64,000 nucleotides of DNA from Cypionkella sp. (GCA_025458525.1 JALOSF010000005.1:1-64000), one strand, 5' to 3'; counted from the stretch's first letter, positions 37,956 to 47,349 are shown. Notes: generated from the sequence alone by a model not told the origin. Translations and numbers: made by a program.

Positions 37956-38729
37956 CTAGGCAACGAGCACTTCCAGCCCGGCCGCCCGCAAGTCGCGCAG
38001 GATTTCGGCAGAGGTGTTGGAGTCGGTGATCAGCGTATCGACTTGATCCAGCATGGCGATCCGTGCGGTGGCGATATGGCCGATCTTGGTGTGATCGGCC
38101 AGAAACACCACGCGCCCGGCTGCCTTTATCATCGCCTTCTTGATCTCCGCCTCCTCCCAGTTGCCATTGGTGAACCCCTTTACCGGGTCGACCCCGGCGC
38201 AGCTCATGAAGGCGATATCGGCGTTGATTTCCTTAAGGATTAGGTCGCCAAACGGCGAGATCAGCGAGTTCAGGCGTGGGCGCAGCGTGCCGCCGGTGAC
38301 GATCACCGTGGCGCCTGCGTGATCGACAAGTTCAATCGCGACGGGCAATGAATTGGTCACGACGGCAATATCGGTCAGGCTGCGCGGAAAGGCGTTGGCC
38401 AGGGCCGCGACGGTGGACCCGGTGTCCATGATGACCGTTTCGCCATCGCGGATCATCTCGGCCGCAAGCGCGGCAATCGCGTTCTTTTCTGCACTGCGCA
38501 GGGCGGCGTTGATATCGACGGGGCGTTCATAGCGGCTGGGCCGCACCGCGATGGCACCGCCCCGGATCCGGCGCAAAACCTGGCTTTTCTCCAGAAAATG
38601 CAGGTCGGCGCGGATCGTGACGGTCGAGACCATCAGGCTGTCTGCCAGGTCCATCACATCGACCCGCCCCTGCGCCGCAAGCTGAGCCATGATCTGCTGA
38701 TGTCTTTCGGTAGCTTTCAAAGCTGGCAT
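37956..38729 (-). CDS. DeoR-family transcriptional regulator
   Basis: ERHQQIMAQLAAQGRVDVMDLADSLMVSTVTIRADLHFLEKSQVLRRIRGGAI. Confidence 0.92.
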   Translation of the reverse strand: MPALKATERHQQIMAQLAAQGRVDVMDLADSLMVSTVTIRADLHFLEKSQVLRRIRGGAIAVRPSRYERPVDINAALRSAEKNAIAALAAEMIRDGETVIMDTGSTVAALANAFPRSLTDIAVVTNSLPVAIELVDHAGATVIVTGGTLRPRLNSLISPFGDLILKEINADIAFMSCAGVDPVKGFTNGNWEEAEIKKAMIKAAGRVVFLADHTKIGHIATARIAMLDQVDTLITDSNTSAEILRDLRAAGLEVLVA

Positions 38730-38844
38730 CTGTTAAAAATCCTGTGACTTTGATTCTTGTCTTGCTTGCCGCAGCATAAACGGTTTCTTCCCGCGGCACA
38801 GGCTGCTGGTTCGGCCGTCGCGCTCGGCCATTCCGGAGTGTTCC

Positions 38845-39642
38845 ATGCCCGTCCCTGCCGTGATCGCTGCCCTGCAACTGCCGCCCTTCAAGGGGGGGGC
38901 TGTCCGCCCCTTCTCCTGGTATGAGGATTTTCTGCTCTCCAACGCCCGGATCTTCGTCGAGGCCGGGATCACCGCAATCAAGGTGCAGGACGAAACGCGC
39001 GAGGAAGGCCCCGCCGCGATGCAGACGGTGGCGCGGATGGCGGCCTTGGGCCGCAGTTTCCGGCGCGAATTTCCGGGCACCGCGCTTGGCATCATCGTGC
39101 AGGCGCATGACGCGGTCGGCCCGCTTGCCATCGCCGACGCCTGCGATGCCGATTTCGTGCGGCTCAAGGTCTTTGTCGGCGCTGCGGTGAATGCCGAAGG
39201 GCTGCGCATGGCGCTCAATATCCCCGCGACCCAGTATCGCGCCGCGATTGGCCGGCAGGACATCAAGATTTATGCCGATGTGCATGACCGCACCTGCGTG
39301 CCGCTGGCGGGCATGGCGCCGGAAACGGCGGCGGTCTGGGCGCAGTCGCTTGGCGCGGATGCGGTGATCCTGACCGGCTCGGGCTTTGACGACACCTTGT
39401 CGCGCGTGGCGGCGGCGCGCAAGGCGGGCGTCGTGCGCCCGATCCTGATCGGGGGCGGTGTGACCACGGCCAATATCGGCGCGGCGCTGTCGGCGGCCGA
39501 CGGGGTGATCGTCAGCACCGCGTTGCTGCGCGACGGGGCGGCGCATGACGATTTCGCCCTGTGGGACCGCGAAAAGGTCTTGCGGCTGGTCGAGGCCGCC
39601 CAGACCGCCCGTCACCCTGCCGCCACCGTCATTGCCGACTGA
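38845..39642 (+). CDS. BtpA/SgcQ-family (TIM-barrel) protein
   Basis: VIAALQLPPFKG, ITAIKVQDETREEGP, DADFVRLKVFVGAAVNAEG, DVHDRTCVPLAG, LGADAVILTGSG. Confidence 0.88.
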   Translation: MPVPAVIAALQLPPFKGGAVRPFSWYEDFLLSNARIFVEAGITAIKVQDETREEGPAAMQTVARMAALGRSFRREFPGTALGIIVQAHDAVGPLAIADACDADFVRLKVFVGAAVNAEGLRMALNIPATQYRAAIGRQDIKIYADVHDRTCVPLAGMAPETAAVWAQSLGADAVILTGSGFDDTLSRVAAARKAGVVRPILIGGGVTTANIGAALSAADGVIVSTALLRDGAAHDDFALWDREKVLRLVEAAQTARHPAATVIAD

Positions 39643-39660
39643 CTGACAAAGGAACCCCGG

Positions 39661-40833
39661 ATGTCTTATGCCGATCTTACCCCGCTGCTGGCCGAGGACT
39701 CTCCTCTGGACGAGGCGCAAAAGGCCCTGATTGCCGAGTTGTTTGCGCGCGAGCAATCGCTGATGGCGGCGCTGCCGACCGATGACCCGCTGGACCCCAA
39801 GCGCCGCAGCCGGGTTGATTTCACCTTGCCCGAGATCCTGGAACAGCCCGATGTGATCCGCGCCACCCTTGGCCGCGAGCGCGCGGCCATTGCCGCCGCT
39901 GCCCGCAGCGTGGCCGCATCAAACCTGCGCCGCATCTGCATGACGGGGTGCGGCGACTCGCTGGCGGTGATGACCGGCGTGCGCAGCCTGCTGGAGGACA
40001 TGACCGGCCTGCCGTGCGAGCCGATCCAGGCGCTCGATCTGGCCTATTACCAGCACCGCCTGCTGGGGCCCGATGTGCTTGTCATCACGCTCAGCTCCAG
40101 CGGCACCACGACACGCACCGTCGAGGCGCTGATGATGGCAAAGGCGCGTGGCGCGCAGGCGCTGGCGCTGAGCAACACGCCCGGCTCTGCCCTGATGACG
40201 CAATCGGACCACCGCCTGACGATCCACGCCCAACGCAAGGGCTGGCCGACGCAAGCCAGCACCGCCGCCATGGCGCTGCTCAGCCAGTTCGCGATCGATA
40301 TCGGTGCGGCGCGCGGGCTTGATGTGTCGGCGCTTCAGGCCGCGCTGGATGCGGTGCCAGATCAGATCGCGCAGGTGATCGCCGATCATCAGGACAGCAT
40401 CGCCGCCATTGCCGAGGCCGAGCGCGACCGCAGCACCTATCTTTTTGCGGGCGGCGGCACGTCCTATGCCGCGGCGCTGTTCGGGGCGGCCAAGGTCAAG
40501 GAATGCACCCCCGATCACGCCATCGCCATTCCGCAAGAGGAATTCCACCACTACAATTCGCAAAAGCTGGGCGATCCCTTGATGCTGATCGCGCCCGCCG
40601 GGCCATCGGTTCCGCGCGCGCATGACACGGCGCAGGAAGGCAAGCGCTGGGGCGGGCAGGTCTATGCCATCGTCACCGGCGACGAGCCGCGCTTTGACGA
40701 TGTGGCCGATGCCGTTCTGCGCCTGCCTGCGGTGCCGGAATCTTTGTCCTCGCTGGTCTATACCATCCCGGTGCAGCTTTATGCCTATCATCTGGCGATG
40801 GCGAAATTCCGTGCGGCGGAAGCCCGGACATGA
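39661..40833 (+). CDS. SIS-domain sugar isomerase/aminotransferase-like protein (2)
   Basis: ICMTGCGDSLAVMTGVRSLLEDMTGLPCEPIQALDLAYY, VITLSSSGTTTRTVEALMMAKARGA, YLFAGGGTSYAAALFGAAKVKE. Confidence 0.88.
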   Translation: MSYADLTPLLAEDSPLDEAQKALIAELFAREQSLMAALPTDDPLDPKRRSRVDFTLPEILEQPDVIRATLGRERAAIAAAARSVAASNLRRICMTGCGDSLAVMTGVRSLLEDMTGLPCEPIQALDLAYYQHRLLGPDVLVITLSSSGTTTRTVEALMMAKARGAQALALSNTPGSALMTQSDHRLTIHAQRKGWPTQASTAAMALLSQFAIDIGAARGLDVSALQAALDAVPDQIAQVIADHQDSIAAIAEAERDRSTYLFAGGGTSYAAALFGAAKVKECTPDHAIAIPQEEFHHYNSQKLGDPLMLIAPAGPSVPRAHDTAQEGKRWGGQVYAIVTGDEPRFDDVADAVLRLPAVPESLSSLVYTIPVQLYAYHLAMAKFRAAEART

Positions 40834-41756
40834 CCGCACCGCGCCTTGTCTGCCTTGGCAATTTCACCATCGATGACGTGGTCTTGCCCGATCTGACCGA
40901 ACGGCCCGGGTGCACCGGCGGGGATGCGCTTTATGCCACGCTTGCCGCGCGGCCCTGGCAACCCGCGACCGAACTCGTCGCGCCGATCGGGTCGGATTTT
41001 CCCGCCTCGATCGCGCAAGCCATGGCGCGCGAAGGGTTGAACGACGCAGGCTTTGCCCGCCGCGACCTGCCCACGCTGCACAACCGGGTGGAATATTTCG
41101 CCGACGGCGGCCGCAAGTGGACCCTGTTTGCCAAAGAGGGGGCGTTTGATGCGCTCTCGCCCCTGCCTGGCGATATTCCGGCCAGCTATCTTCAGGCCGA
41201 CGCCTTCATGATCCTGGCCATGACCCTGTCGGGTCAGCAGCGTCTGGTTGATGATCTGACCGCGCGGCCCGGCAAGCTGGTCGCGCTTGACCCGCAGGAA
41301 GATTACATCCGTGGGAACGAGGCGGCGATCCTTGAGATGATCGCCAAGGTCGATATCTTTTTGCCAAGCGCGGAGGAGGTCGTGCGCCTGCTTGGCACCT
41401 CCGACTGGCTGGCGGCCGCGCGGCGCTTTGCCGCCCTTGGGCCACGACTGGTGGTCATCAAGCTGGGCGAGGACGGCTGTCTGGTGCATGAGGCGGCAAC
41501 AGGGCGCACGACCAGGGTTCCCGCCTATGCGGTGGACCGCGTGGTTGATACCACCGGCGCAGGCGACAGCTTTTGCGGCGCCTTCATGGCCGCCTATCTG
41601 CAAGACCCCGATGCGGTGCGCGCCGCGCGGGCCGGGGCGGTTGCAGCCTCGGTGACGGTGCAGGGCTACGGCGTCGATCCGCTGTTTGCCGCCGATCCGG
41701 CCGAGATGCGGCGCCGGTTTGAAGCCTGGGCGCCGAACTGCCCGCAGATCGCCTAA
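40830..41756 (+). CDS. PfkB-family carbohydrate kinase
   Basis: CLGNFTIDDVVLPDLTERPGCTGGDALYATLAAR, VVDTTGAGDSFCGAFMAAYL. Confidence 0.93.
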   Translation: MTAPRLVCLGNFTIDDVVLPDLTERPGCTGGDALYATLAARPWQPATELVAPIGSDFPASIAQAMAREGLNDAGFARRDLPTLHNRVEYFADGGRKWTLFAKEGAFDALSPLPGDIPASYLQADAFMILAMTLSGQQRLVDDLTARPGKLVALDPQEDYIRGNEAAILEMIAKVDIFLPSAEEVVRLLGTSDWLAAARRFAALGPRLVVIKLGEDGCLVHEAATGRTTRVPAYAVDRVVDTTGAGDSFCGAFMAAYLQDPDAVRAARAGAVAASVTVQGYGVDPLFAADPAEMRRRFEAWAPNCPQIA

Positions 41757-42487
41757 CCCTTGGGCATCAGACCGGCATAGGCCCCGGTCAGACCCTTGAG
41801 CGGGGGGAAGGCAAAGCTCGCGCGTTTGCTGGTGCGCAGGCCAAGCGTCACCAGCCCTTCGGCCAGTTTCAGCCCCGCCATCACCCCGTCGATCACCGGA
41901 ACACCAAGGCTTTGGCCCAGCGGCTCGACAAGCCCGCTTAACCCCGCACAGCCCAGAATGATGGCTTCGGCGTGGTCTTGCTCCAGCGCGCGACGGCCTT
42001 CGGCTTCAAAGGCCGCGCGCACCGCCGCGTCTTCGTCCAACAGATCAAGCACCGGAAGGTCAATGGCCCGCACCACGCAGCGCTCGGTCAGGCCGGTCTC
42101 GCGCAGCACGCGGTCGCTGTGAATGCGGGTGCGCGGGGGCAGGGTGATCACGGTGAACCGTGCGGCCACCAGGGCCGCGGCGTAAAGTGCGGCTTCCGTC
42201 ATGCCGATCACTGGCGCAGCGGTGATTTCCCGCGCGGCGGCAAGCCCCGTGTCGCCGAAACAGGCGATGACATAGCCGTCCACCCCGTCGCGGTCCCCGT
42301 CGCGCACCATTTCGATCACCCCCATCGCGCCGATGGCTTCTTCGACATGGCTTTCCACGCTGGGCGTGCCGGTGGCGGGGCTGCGGGCATCGACCTTGGT
42401 GCCGGGCGCTGCCAGACGGGCGGCCGCGCTTTCCAGATCATGGGTGAAGGCAAGGGTGGTGTTCGGGTTCAGGATACGGATGTGCAA
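41753..42487 (-). CDS. Aspartate/glutamate (hydantoin) racemase-family protein
   Basis: HIRILNPNTTLAFTHDLESAAARLAAPGT, CFGDTGLAAAREI, AIILGCAGLSGLVEPLG; TTG start inferred. Confidence 0.88.
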   Translation of the reverse strand: MHIRILNPNTTLAFTHDLESAAARLAAPGTKVDARSPATGTPSVESHVEEAIGAMGVIEMVRDGDRDGVDGYVIACFGDTGLAAAREITAAPVIGMTEAALYAAALVAARFTVITLPPRTRIHSDRVLRETGLTERCVVRAIDLPVLDLLDEDAAVRAAFEAEGRRALEQDHAEAIILGCAGLSGLVEPLGQSLGVPVIDGVMAGLKLAEGLVTLGLRTSKRASFAFPPLKGLTGAYAGLMPKG

Positions 42488-42683
42488 GGCAGTTTCCTCT
42501 GACGACCGGGCAAGGCTATGCGGGACAAGGCGGCAAGGAAAGCCGGATTTGCGCCCCGCGCGCGCCTGGCCCCGCCCCAAGCCAGCCCGACCCCGGCGCG
42601 ACGGGCGCCCCGCTGGCCCGCGCGGGCCGGTCGGTGCGTCATCCCCACGGGTCATCCGGCGCGAGCGGCCAGCCTGTCCCGGC

Positions 42684-45080
42684 TCAGGCGGGCAAGGCCG
42701 TGCGCCGCCGCGCAAGGGCAGACCGATCCCCGGGCGACAGCGCCAGAACCGCCTGCACCAAGGACTGGCGGTCGATCCCGAAATGACGGTAAAGATCGCC
42801 GATCGTGCCGGTCTGCCCGAAATGTTCGACCCCGCGCGACACCGTCCTGTGGCCGCCCACCGCCCCCAGCCAGGCCAGTGTGGCGGGATGTCCATCGATC
42901 ACCGTCAACATCAGGCAGTCGCGCGGCACATCCTGAAGCAGGGTCTCGATATGGCTGGACGCGCCGACGGTGCCGCGCACCCGCGCGCGCTGCGCCGCCG
43001 TCCAGCCCGCGTTCAGCCGATCCGCCGACGTGACCGCCAGCACACCGACATCGCGCCGATGTTCGCCCAACAGCCCGGCTGCCGCGATCGCCTCGGGCGC
43101 GATGCAGCCCTGATAGGCGATGACCACATCGCAATTCGGCCCCGGTTTGCGCAGCCAATAGGCCCCGTCGATTGCGCCTTGCCGGAAGGCATCATCCTGC
43201 CGTTTTCCGGGCTGCTCCAGCGGGTTGGTGGTCAGCCGCAAATAGACCGATCCGCCGGTTTCATCGCGCAGCCAGGTGCGTTCGTCCGGGTCGCCCTCGC
43301 CCGAGCGCTGCATGTAGTCGAAGGCCCATTCTAGGATCACCGCCAGTTCATCGGCAAAGGCGGGTTCAAAGGCTGCCAGCCCATCTTGGGACAGGCCGGT
43401 CAGCGGCGTGCCGATCGACTGATGCGCGCCGCCTTCGGGGGCAAGCGTCACACCCGAGGGCGTGCCGACGATCATGAAGCGCGCATCCTGATAGCAGGCA
43501 TAGTTCAGCGCATCGAGCCCGCGATGGACAAAGGGATCATAAACCGTGCCGATGGGAAACAGCCGCTTGCCGAACAGGCTGTGCGACAGGCCCGCAGCCC
43601 CCAGCAGCAGGAACAGGTTCATCTCGGCGATGCCCAGTTCGATGTGCTGGCCCTCGGGGGCGAAGTCCCATTTCGCGGTGGACGGAATGCGGTGTTCGAT
43701 GAAGGTGTCGGCCCGCGCCTTGCGGGCGAACAGCTTGCGCCGGTTGACCCAAGGGCCAAGGCTGGTGGTCCCCGTCACATCGGGCGAGGTGGTCACAATC
43801 CGTTCGGCCAGCGGGCTGCCCCCCCTGGCCAGATCGTCGAGGATCTTGCCAAAGGCCGCTTGGGTCGAGATTTCGCGCTCTGTCTCGACCGCAATCGGCG
43901 GCACAGGCAGCCGCGCATCGGTAAAGCGCCGTGGACCTTTGGCAAAGAACGGCACCTGCGCCAGAAAGGCGCGCAAGCCGTCTGGGTCCGGCACGGCGGC
44001 AAAGGGCTCCCATTCCGCGCCTTGGGGCACGCCCATGTGCTTTTGCCAGGCTGCGAATTGCGTCTGGGTCATCAGCCCGCCGTGGTTGTCCTTGTGGCCC
44101 GCGATGGGGGTGCCCCAGCCCTTGATCGTATAGGCCAGAAAGCAGGTGGGCCGGTCATGGGTGATGGCGTCAAACGCCTCGGCCATGGTCTGCACGCAGT
44201 TGCCGCCCAGGTTTTCCATCAGCGCGGCAAGCTCGGCATCGCTGCGCGCCTCGATCAGCGCTGTCACCTCGCCTTGATCGCCCAGATCATCCAGCAGCCG
44301 CCGACGCCAGACCGCGCCGCCCATGAAGGTCAGCGCGGCATAATCCTGGTTCGGGCAGGCATCGATCCAGTCGCGCAAGGCGGCCCCGCCCGGCTCGGCA
44401 AAGGCCGCGCGTTGCAAGGCCCCGTATTTGATCCGCACCACATCCCAGCCAAAGGCGTCAAAGATCTTTTCCACCCTTGCAAACAACCCCTCGCGCACGA
44501 TCCCGTCCAGCGACTGGCGGTTGTAATCGATGATCCACCAGCAGTTGCGAAGGTCGTTCTTCCAGCCTTCCTGCAAGGCCTCATAGATATTGCCCTCATC
44601 CAGTTCCGCATCGCCCACCAGCGCCACCATGCGGCCCAAGGGCAGATCGCGGCCCCAGGCCTTGGCCGAAATGTAATCCTGCACCAAGGCCGCGAAGGAC
44701 GTGATCGCAACCCCAAGACCGACCGACCCGGTCGAGAAATCCACATCATCGCTGTCCTTTGTCCGGCTGGGGTAGCTTTGCACCCCGCCCAGGCCGCGAA
44801 AGTTTTCCATCGCCGCGCGCGACAGGTTGCCCATCAGATACTGGATCGCGTGAAACACAGGCGCTGCATGCGGCTTGACCGCCACCCTGTCCTCGGGGCG
44901 CAGGGCGTGAAAGTAAAGCGCCGTCAGGATCGACACCATCGAGGCAGACGAGGCCTGATGCCCGCCGATCTTTATGCCATCCACCTTTGGGCGCAGATGG
45001 TTGGCGTGATGGATCATCCAATGCGACAACCACAGCAACCGCTGTTCCAGCGTCTTGAGAGGGGGGGCGTCTGGTGTCAT
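42684..45080 (-). CDS. Transketolase / homodimeric pyruvate dehydrogenase E1-like protein
   Basis: KIGGHQASSASMVSILTALYF, DFSTGSVGLGVAITSFAALVQDY, ALVGDAELDEGNIYEALQEG (ThDP motif), NDLRNCWWIIDYNRQSLDG; N-terminal ORF extension rejected. Confidence 0.88.
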   Translation of the reverse strand: MTPDAPPLKTLEQRLLWLSHWMIHHANHLRPKVDGIKIGGHQASSASMVSILTALYFHALRPEDRVAVKPHAAPVFHAIQYLMGNLSRAAMENFRGLGGVQSYPSRTKDSDDVDFSTGSVGLGVAITSFAALVQDYISAKAWGRDLPLGRMVALVGDAELDEGNIYEALQEGWKNDLRNCWWIIDYNRQSLDGIVREGLFARVEKIFDAFGWDVVRIKYGALQRAAFAEPGGAALRDWIDACPNQDYAALTFMGGAVWRRRLLDDLGDQGEVTALIEARSDAELAALMENLGGNCVQTMAEAFDAITHDRPTCFLAYTIKGWGTPIAGHKDNHGGLMTQTQFAAWQKHMGVPQGAEWEPFAAVPDPDGLRAFLAQVPFFAKGPRRFTDARLPVPPIAVETEREISTQAAFGKILDDLARGGSPLAERIVTTSPDVTGTTSLGPWVNRRKLFARKARADTFIEHRIPSTAKWDFAPEGQHIELGIAEMNLFLLLGAAGLSHSLFGKRLFPIGTVYDPFVHRGLDALNYACYQDARFMIVGTPSGVTLAPEGGAHQSIGTPLTGLSQDGLAAFEPAFADELAVILEWAFDYMQRSGEGDPDERTWLRDETGGSVYLRLTTNPLEQPGKRQDDAFRQGAIDGAYWLRKPGPNCDVVIAYQGCIAPEAIAAAGLLGEHRRDVGVLAVTSADRLNAGWTAAQRARVRGTVGASSHIETLLQDVPRDCLMLTVIDGHPATLAWLGAVGGHRTVSRGVEHFGQTGTIGDLYRHFGIDRQSLVQAVLALSPGDRSALARRRTALPA

Positions 45081-45647
45081 GGCGGGCCTCCGACCTTGCG
45101 CGTATGGGACAGCCCGCAGATGCTGGCCATCACGACTGGCCTTGCCCCTTGCCCCATCGATGGGCACAGCGCCCGGCCCCCCCATAAGGCACGTTTTGGC
45201 CGCAGGGGGAAAGAGCCTTGCACAACGGGCAGGCCCCGGGTCTGCGCGCTTGCCCGACAGGGCCGGGCCTCTGGCCCCGGTCGCCATGCGCATGAAACCG
45301 CGCCGATCCCCCCCCGCCGCGCGGGGCGGGACTTGCATCTTTTGGTTGATTGATGTCTTCTTGAAGGTGTGTGAGGTGACGTGCCGGCCCCGTGTCGAGA
45401 CCCCGTGTCTGAACCCCGTCTTTGCGATGTGGGGCAGGGCGTCGGTCGGCTCTGGCAGCTGGTTTTGGCGTCCGCGCAGCCATCGGGCGCTGCGTTGGCT
45501 CTTTGGTTGTTGCGAAAGTGTGGGTGAAGCCCTGGATTGCGGGCGCCGATGGCACGCAGATCGCCGTGCCGCCGCTCTGCGGGGCAGGGGATGGTCGGCC
45601 GGGTGGTTTTGAAAAGGATGTTTGGCCTGTAACGGGGAAAGCCAAAG

Positions 45648-46349
45648 GTGGAGTTGATAGATCTGGGTCTCGCCAAGCGGAACGAGGAAAGTTTTGTCAC
45701 TTTCCTTGACCAGATCTGTAGCAGGTTCGAACTCGATCACGCCGCCTATGCCGGCACCAACCCCGTTTCCGGCGCGATCCATGGCTATGTCACCTATCCC
45801 GATGCCTGGAAGCGGCATTATGCGGAAAACGGCCTGCACCGTCTTGATCCGACCCTGATCATGGCCAGCAAATCGATCGCGCCGGTCGATTGGCGTCGGC
45901 TGGAGCGGACCGCGGGCTATGACACGGTGTTTCGCGACGCGCGTGACTTTGGCATCACCGAGCGTGGCCTGACCATTCCCGTGCGCGGGCCTTATGGCGA
46001 CATCGGTATGCTCAGCGTGACCCGCGATTGCAGCGTGACCGAATGGGAAAAGCTGTTGCGCCACATCCTGTCGGATCTGCAATCGGTGGCGGTGCATGTG
46101 CATGATACCGTGATGCGATCGGACGCTTTGTCGCGCGCGCTGCGCTATCCGTCGCTGTCCACGCGAGAACGTGAAATCCTGCAATGGATCGCCGCCGGAA
46201 AATCGCAGCAGGATGTCGGCGATATCCTTGGCATCTCGCACCGCACGGTCGAGGTGCATCTCCGCTCGGGGCGCGAGAAACTCTATGCGCTGACCACGCC
46301 ACAGGCGGTGGGGCGCGCGATCATGCTGGGCCTGATCTATCCTCTTTAG
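45648..46349 (+). CDS. LuxR-family regulator with autoinducer-binding domain
   Basis: Autoinducer-binding domain (W/Y/D pattern) plus SLSTREREILQWIAAGKSQQDVGDILGISHRTVEVHLRSGREKLYA; GTG start. Confidence 0.93.
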   Translation: MELIDLGLAKRNEESFVTFLDQICSRFELDHAAYAGTNPVSGAIHGYVTYPDAWKRHYAENGLHRLDPTLIMASKSIAPVDWRRLERTAGYDTVFRDARDFGITERGLTIPVRGPYGDIGMLSVTRDCSVTEWEKLLRHILSDLQSVAVHVHDTVMRSDALSRALRYPSLSTREREILQWIAAGKSQQDVGDILGISHRTVEVHLRSGREKLYALTTPQAVGRAIMLGLIYPL

Positions 46350-46378
46350 CGCGACAGGAAGATCAACCTTTACGGGAT

Positions 46379-46446
46379 TCCCCTCATGGTCTGCGCGGCG
46401 GATGCCGTTTACCCTTTGACACAGATGGACATCATGTCAGGGGAAC
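46379..46446 (+). promoter_or_regulatory. Inverted repeat potentially sequestering the luxI ribosome-binding site
   Basis: TTCCCCT-CATG (46379-46389) versus CATG-TC-AGGGGAA (46434-46446); AGGGG is the likely SD for ATG 46450. Confidence 0.45.
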
Positions 46447-46449
46447 GAG

Positions 46450-47298
46450 ATGATCATAGTCATTGACGCATTGAACAAGGATCGCTTTGCCGACCTTCTG
46501 GACGACATGTATCAGCTGCGCGCGCGGGTGTTCGGCGACCGTCTGGGGTGGGAAGTCGAGATCATCGACGGGCGCGAAATCGATCAGTTCGACCGGCTGG
46601 ACCCGGCTTATGTGATCGGTCTGGATGACGAAGGCCACGTCGTCTCTTGCGTGCGGGCGTTGCAGACCACGGGTCCGCACATGCTTTCGGACGTGTTTCA
46701 GGCCATTCTCGATGGCGAGCCGCCGCTGCGCAGCGCCACCTTGTGGGAATCGACCCGGTTTTGCGTGGACACCCAGCGACTGTGCCGCGATGGCAACACG
46801 ATGAAGGCCGTCTCGCTTGCGACCTGCGAACTCATGATCGGCTCGCTTGAATTCGCGCGGCGGTCGGGGATTGCCGATATCATCACCGTGATCGACCCGG
46901 TGATCGACCGGGTGCTGAAACGGTCAAACAACGCGCCCTATGATTACGTCGGTTCGACCAAGCAGATGGGCAAGGTGCCCGCGATGGCCGCCCTGCTTGA
47001 TTGCAGCGAGGAGCGGATCGCCCGCGTGCGCGACTTTGCCGGCATCCATCACGATGTGTTTGCCAGCGAAGATCAGGTGCGCCAGCTGCTCGACAAGCGC
47101 CACGCCGAAGCCGACCGTGTCGCAATCGCCCAAGCCGAGGCCGAAGGGACCAGCGTGGTCAGCGCGCAGCAGTTGATGGACTATTGCCGCGAACAGCTTG
47201 ACGCCGCCCGGACCGAGGAAGAACGCGCCGCAGCACGGCGGCTGGTGGCGGTGCTGCTTGACAACACGGACCGGCCCGGCCTGCGTCTGGCGGTTTGA
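46450..47298 (+). CDS. Acyl-homoserine-lactone synthase (LuxI family) with long C-terminal extension
   Basis: LDDMYQLRARVFGDRLGWEVEIIDGREIDQFDRLDPAYVIGLDDEGHVVSCVRALQTTGPHML, LWESTRFCVD. Confidence 0.94.
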   Translation: MIIVIDALNKDRFADLLDDMYQLRARVFGDRLGWEVEIIDGREIDQFDRLDPAYVIGLDDEGHVVSCVRALQTTGPHMLSDVFQAILDGEPPLRSATLWESTRFCVDTQRLCRDGNTMKAVSLATCELMIGSLEFARRSGIADIITVIDPVIDRVLKRSNNAPYDYVGSTKQMGKVPAMAALLDCSEERIARVRDFAGIHHDVFASEDQVRQLLDKRHAEADRVAIAQAEAEGTSVVSAQQLMDYCREQLDAARTEEERAAARRLVAVLLDNTDRPGLRLAV

Positions 47299-47349
47299 CC
47301 CGACGCGGCACGGGCCGTTCCGCCGCCGGTCCTGCGGCGGCGCGGGTCA
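47296..47349. terminator. Candidate bidirectional terminator/hairpin between luxI and modC
   Basis: CCGCCGC-cggtcct-GCGGCGG nested inside TGACCCG/CGGGTCA; outer arms include both stop codons; no U-tract. Confidence 0.5.

Noticed and set aside
43386-45353. 655-aa plus-strand ORF opposite the E1/transketolase-like gene
   Set aside because: Shadow ORF; the minus-strand protein has clear ThDP motifs.
45387-45422. CCCCGTGTC repeats as a CRISPR array
   Set aside because: Only three short, imperfect units without unique spacers or cas genes.
45081-46259. N-terminal extension of the 1191-aa minus ORF (42684-46259)
   Set aside because: The extension lies over intergenic DNA and luxR; the E1-like protein most plausibly starts at 45080 (MTPDAPPLKTLEQRL).
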